Source of the DNA: JBAXGW01 sp037139195 | GTDB lineage: Bacteria > Bacteroidota > Bacteroidia > Bacteroidales > JAHJDW01 | Assembly: GCA_037139195.1 (NCBI GenBank) | Contig: JBAXGW010000110.1 | Span: forward strand, 1-9,138 | Reading direction: 5' to 3' | Length of the DNA: 9,138 nucleotides | Part shown: piece by piece, positions 6,622 to 9,138 of the stretch | Layout: every line of letters begins with the position of its first letter | How positions within the stretch are numbered: the stretch's first letter is position 1 | Made by a program: the position numbers and the translations under genes | Notes under the pieces: generated by a model | What the model saw: the letters and a program-made list of their open reading frames with translations, nothing else | Told to the model about the DNA's origin: nothing | The model's database searches: none

Positions 6622-7917
6622 ATGAAAAGTTTGTTTAAAAATATAATAAAAGATTTTATCGATAAGGATTTATCTTTTGTGAAAAATAGGGATTATGAAA
6701 TCCCCATTAATATTTCTAAAATTGTTTCTATTATTGGGGCTAGAAGAACAGGCAAAACATTTATATTATTCTCGATAATTAAAAAGCTAAGAGAATCTGT
6801 AAGCAAAGAAAATCTAATATATTTGAATTTTGAAGACGACAGATTGTTCCCTTTAAAAATTGGAGATTTAAATTTAATAATTGAAGCTTATTTTGAACTA
6901 TTCCCAGCAAAAAAAAGTGAGACTGTGTATTTTTTCTTTGATGAGGTTCAAAATGTTTTAAATTGGGAGCTTTTTATAAGGCGTGTATATGACACAGAAA
7001 ATTGTCGAATTTATATCACTGGGTCTTCTTCTAAGTTGCTAAGCAAAGAAATTGCAACTTCATTGAGAGGCAGAGCACTTTCGTATACTATTTTTCCATA
7101 TAGTTTTAAAGAGTACTTGAATTTTAATAATATTAGTTTCGACGTAAATATTGATATGTATTCTTCAGCAAAAAAAGCTAAAATTATTAATCTTTTTAAT
7201 AGTTATTCTAAATGCACATCTTTCCCAGAGTTAATAGACTTTGATGCTTCAACACAGAACAAAGCGTTGCATGATTATTTTGATTTGATTATTTATAAAG
7301 ATTTGGTTGAGCGATTTAATATTTCAAATCATTTTCTAGTTAAATATTTTGTTAAATTTTTACTTGTTAATATTAGCAACCCCGTGAGTATAAACAAGTG
7401 TTTTAATGATTTTAAATCTCAGGGAGTACCTGTCTCAAAAAGCAGTTTGTTTCAATATTTAGATCATATTTCAGATGCTTTTGTTGTGTATCCAGTTCAA
7501 TTATATTCTGATAATTTAAGAGAAAAACAGAGAAATCCAATAAAAATATATTCAATAGATATTGGGTTAAATCAAATATTTACAAATAATATTAATATTG
7601 GAAGAATTTTAGAAAATCTAGTTTTCCTTGAATTAAAGCGAAGGTATGATGTAGTTTTTTACTATAAAAAGAAACAGGAAGTAGATTTTTTGGTAGAATT
7701 TAATCATGCTATAAAAATATTTAATGTTTCTTATGATTTGTCTGACAGAAATACGCTTCAAAGAGAAGTTTCTGGCTTGCTGGAAGCTATGAGTTCACTT
7801 GGTATTAACAAGGCAATTCTATTAACTAGTGAAAGAGATGAAATCATTCAATTAGAGGATAAATACATTCATATAATTCCTTTTTGGAAATGGTTTTTAT
7901 TAATTGACAGTTTGTAA
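6622..7917 (+). CDS. AAA-family ATPase with C-terminal DUF4143 domain
   Basis: Cytoplasmic ATP-binding protein of the widespread, patchily distributed AAA_14/DUF4143 group, whose biological role is not established. Numbered from the ATG at 6622 (431 residues): Walker A GARRTGKT at 39-46 (Lys45, Thr46), Walker B VYFFFDEVQN at 102-111 (Asp107, Glu108), sensor-like YITGSSSKLL at 131-140, and LRGRA at 148-152, the arginine-rich turn typical of the group. The second half (about 210-420) is DUF4143, with a winged-helix-like middle and the PD-(D/E)XK-related end GRILENLVFLEL (327-338), EVDFLV (353-358) and IFNVSYDL (366-373). The family usually has Gln before Val in that last motif; here it is Asn. 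A TTG at 6601 follows an in-frame stop and could add seven residues, but the ATG is the more natural start. Sampled lines are only 25% and 17% G+C, against 37-38% in the protease gene, hinting at separate origin. Its own consensus promoter lies upstream. Confidence 0.88.
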   Translation: MKSLFKNIIKDFIDKDLSFVKNRDYEIPINISKIVSIIGARRTGKTFILFSIIKKLRESVSKENLIYLNFEDDRLFPLKIGDLNLIIEAYFELFPAKKSETVYFFFDEVQNVLNWELFIRRVYDTENCRIYITGSSSKLLSKEIATSLRGRALSYTIFPYSFKEYLNFNNISFDVNIDMYSSAKKAKIINLFNSYSKCTSFPELIDFDASTQNKALHDYFDLIIYKDLVERFNISNHFLVKYFVKFLLVNISNPVSINKCFNDFKSQGVPVSKSSLFQYLDHISDAFVVYPVQLYSDNLREKQRNPIKIYSIDIGLNQIFTNNINIGRILENLVFLELKRRYDVVFYYKKKQEVDFLVEFNHAIKIFNVSYDLSDRNTLQREVSGLLEAMSSLGINKAILLTSERDEIIQLEDKYIHIIPFWKWFLLIDSL

Positions 7918-8007
7918 AATACATATTAACGTGTGTGTTGAATATTATTGATTTTAAAAATAATAGAGCAGTTAAAATATTTGTTAGCATATTGAATGGA
8001 AGTCGTT

Positions 8008-8862
8008 ATGAAAATTAAAATAGATAAAATAGCAGGATTATTATTTGTTAGTATAACTTTTTGTTTGATATTCACCCTATTTTCGATGAATAAAGCAGAT
8101 GAAATTTTATGGACTAGAATTGATAATGGCTTGCATTATGCTCAGCCGGATGCACCTATTGCAAGTGAACTAGGCGACTCTAAAATTCATATTCTTAAAA
8201 TTGATCCAAGTTTTTACAAATTTGAATTAGCAATGGCTTCAGCAAAACATACAATTGCAAAGCCGATTGATCAATGGTGCAAACAACAAAAATTTATTGC
8301 AGGAATAAATGCTGGAATGTATTCGTTACGAAACTTCAAGACGGCTACTGGTTATATGAGACATTATAAGCATGTTAATAATAAAAATTATAAAGATGGA
8401 TTTTCGGCATTAGCTGCATTTAACTCAAATGATAAAAAGTTACCCGACTTTTCAATTATTGATATGCAAGATAGCACTTGGCAACAAAAAAAAGTAAATT
8501 ACAACTCATTATTTCAATCCATTAGAATGATTGATGCTCAGGGGAAGCAAATTTTTTGGCAGAAAAACCCCGAATTGAGAAGTAGCATTGCTTGTTTAGC
8601 ATTAGATTCTTTAAATAATGTATTGTTTGTTTTTAGTCGCTCACCCTATTCAGCAAATGAGTTGTCGGCAATGCTTTTAAAATTGCCATTGCACATTAGA
8701 ACCGCAATGTATTTAGAAGGCGGACCCGAAGCAAGTTTGTATGTTAATACCCCCACATTTCAACTCGATAAAAAAGGGAGTTGGGTATCAAAAACTTATG
8801 AAACAGATACTAATTCTAGGTTTTGGGCTTTGCCAAATGTATTGGGTGTTAGGAAAAGATAA
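8008..8862 (+). CDS. Phosphodiester glycosidase (NAGPA/DUF2233) family protein
   Basis: Probably exported or membrane-anchored hydrolase of the family named after mammalian N-acetylglucosamine-1-phosphodiester alpha-N-acetylglucosaminidase; bacterial members are thought to act on glycan or glycolipid phosphodiesters, and the substrate here is unknown. It is 284 residues. The N-terminus has KIKIDK followed by a hydrophobic segment (about 8-26) that may be a signal peptide or uncleaved anchor; no lipobox is seen. Family motifs: FIAGINAGMYS (96-106), FSALAAFN (132-139), QSIRMID (170-176), RSSIACLALD (191-200), YLEGGPEASLY (235-245) and FWALPNVLGV (272-281), the normal end of the fold. An in-frame ATG at 7996 would add MEVV. 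I chose 8008 because GGAAG lies five bases upstream of it. The gap to the ATPase is 90 bp with only an imperfect -7 box (AATATTTG, 7976-7983), so readthrough from the ATPase promoter is possible. Sampled G+C (19/60) is close to the window average. Confidence 0.85.
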   Translation: MKIKIDKIAGLLFVSITFCLIFTLFSMNKADEILWTRIDNGLHYAQPDAPIASELGDSKIHILKIDPSFYKFELAMASAKHTIAKPIDQWCKQQKFIAGINAGMYSLRNFKTATGYMRHYKHVNNKNYKDGFSALAAFNSNDKKLPDFSIIDMQDSTWQQKKVNYNSLFQSIRMIDAQGKQIFWQKNPELRSSIACLALDSLNNVLFVFSRSPYSANELSAMLLKLPLHIRTAMYLEGGPEASLYVNTPTFQLDKKGSWVSKTYETDTNSRFWALPNVLGVRKR

Positions 8863-8966
8863 TTTAAGTGCCTAAAGTATTTAGAGTTTATAAAGTTGAA
8901 AGTATTTAAAGTTCATAAAGTATTTAGAGTGTCTAAAGTACTTAGAGTTTATAAATTACTTAACGG
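8861..8966 (+). repeat. Tandem array with 9-bp period, consensus NNNTARAGT
   Basis: Starting at the stop codon of the glycosidase gene, about twelve units follow one another: GCCTAAAGT, ATTTAGAGT, TTATAAAGT, ATTTAAAGT, TCATAAAGT, ATTTAGAGT, GTCTAAAGT, ACTTAGAGT, TTATAAATT and ACTTAACGG, with one shortened 7-base unit (TGAAAGT, 8897-8903). The AGT end and the TA in the middle are kept while the first three bases vary. Two more units in the same phase with each other (AGCCAAAGT, TTATAAAGT) lie at 9008-9025 after a GC-richer insert. No protein is encoded. Confidence 0.75.
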
Positions 8967-9052
8967 TGGCTGAGCGGCGGTCACTGAGCGGAGTCGAAGT
9001 GAGTCGAAGCCAAAGTTTATAAAGTGCCATACGGATGACCTAACGGCGGCTG
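8961..9052 (+). repeat. Direct repeat TAACGGYGGCTG, two copies 80 bp apart
   Basis: TAACGGTGGCTG (8961-8972) and TAACGGCGGCTG (9041-9052) differ at one base. They bracket the CTTCGACT-type repeat copy and the two detached nonamer units, suggesting that this block is a composite repeat made by local duplication or insertion. Confidence 0.55.
8982..9001 (-). repeat. CTTCGACT/GCTCAG dispersed repeat (copy 3)
   Basis: CACTGAGCGGAGTCGAAGTG is the reverse complement of a CTTCGACTCCGCTCAG core, i.e. the same family as the copies near 3529 and 6420 but in the opposite orientation. Parts are duplicated locally: CTGAGCGG occurs at 8970-8977 and 8984-8991, and GAGTCGAAG at 8991-8999 and 9001-9009. Confidence 0.6.
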
Positions 9053-9060
9053 GTATTTTC

Positions 9061-9076
9061 GCTTGCTATAGCAAGC
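9061..9076. repeat. Perfect 16-bp palindrome, possible terminator stem
   Basis: GCTTGCTATAGCAAGC is fully self-complementary and can fold as a 6-bp stem with a TATA loop. It is followed on the plus strand by ACTTTATTT, a poor T-run, so it could be a weak terminator for the glycosidase gene about 200 bp upstream or simply the end of a repeat element. Confidence 0.5.
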
Positions 9077-9138
9077 ACTTTATTTAACGTGAGTTCGGGG
9101 TATATTTGATTGATATTAAATATGATATGTTGATAATT

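Noticed and set aside
7943..7965. TATTATT...AATAATA inverted repeat as terminator of the ATPase gene
   Set aside because: Stem is made only of A/T pairs with a 9-base loop and no T-run, so it would be too weak and is expected by chance in such AT-rich DNA.
8861..9025. CRISPR array
   Set aside because: Units are 9 bp with no spacers and there are no cas genes; it is a short-period tandem array.

Overview
The window looks like chromosomal DNA from an AT-rich member of the Bacteroidota, probably a Bacteroidales-type or related anaerobe. Three things point that way. Genes mostly lack a strong Shine-Dalgarno sequence. The best promoter has the Bacteroidota form TTTG-N19-TAnnTTTG. The intergenic gaps carry short dispersed repeats of the CTTCGACT..GCTCAG kind common in that phylum. 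The protein families (radical SAM with a B12-like fold, single-domain rhomboid, C-terminal processing protease, AAA/DUF4143 ATPase, phosphodiester glycosidase) also fit. This assignment is inference; there is no rRNA or marker gene.

Layout: positions 106-3224 hold a minus-strand pair, a large radical SAM protein followed by a tRNA-dihydrouridine synthase. They are joined by a 4-base ATGA stop/start overlap, so they are almost certainly one transcript. A 434-bp gap (3225-3658) with repeat-like sequence separates them from a minus-strand rhomboid protease (3659-4381). The rhomboid is divergent from a plus-strand S41 carboxy-terminal processing protease (4630-6234). The 248-bp region between them carries two hairpin-forming inverted repeats and a -7 promoter box for each direction. 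A repeat-bearing gap (6235-6621) ends in a very good promoter that serves an AAA/DUF4143 ATPase (6622-7917). A membrane-anchored or exported phosphodiester glycosidase-like protein follows (8008-8862). The last 276 bp contain a 9-bp-period tandem array, a dispersed repeat copy and a 16-bp palindrome.

Two divergent genes encode cell-envelope proteases (rhomboid and S41), but nothing in the sequence proves a shared pathway. The radical SAM/Dus pair may be linked through RNA modification; that is a hypothesis. The DUF4143 ATPase is the most accessory-looking gene: it is poorer in G+C than the protease gene and sits next to repeats.

I found no CRISPR array, transposase, phage, toxin-antitoxin pair or defence cluster, and no clear new multi-gene system. 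The most unusual material is the small-scale DNA structure between genes and the unassigned radical SAM enzyme with a Cx4Cx2C cluster motif.
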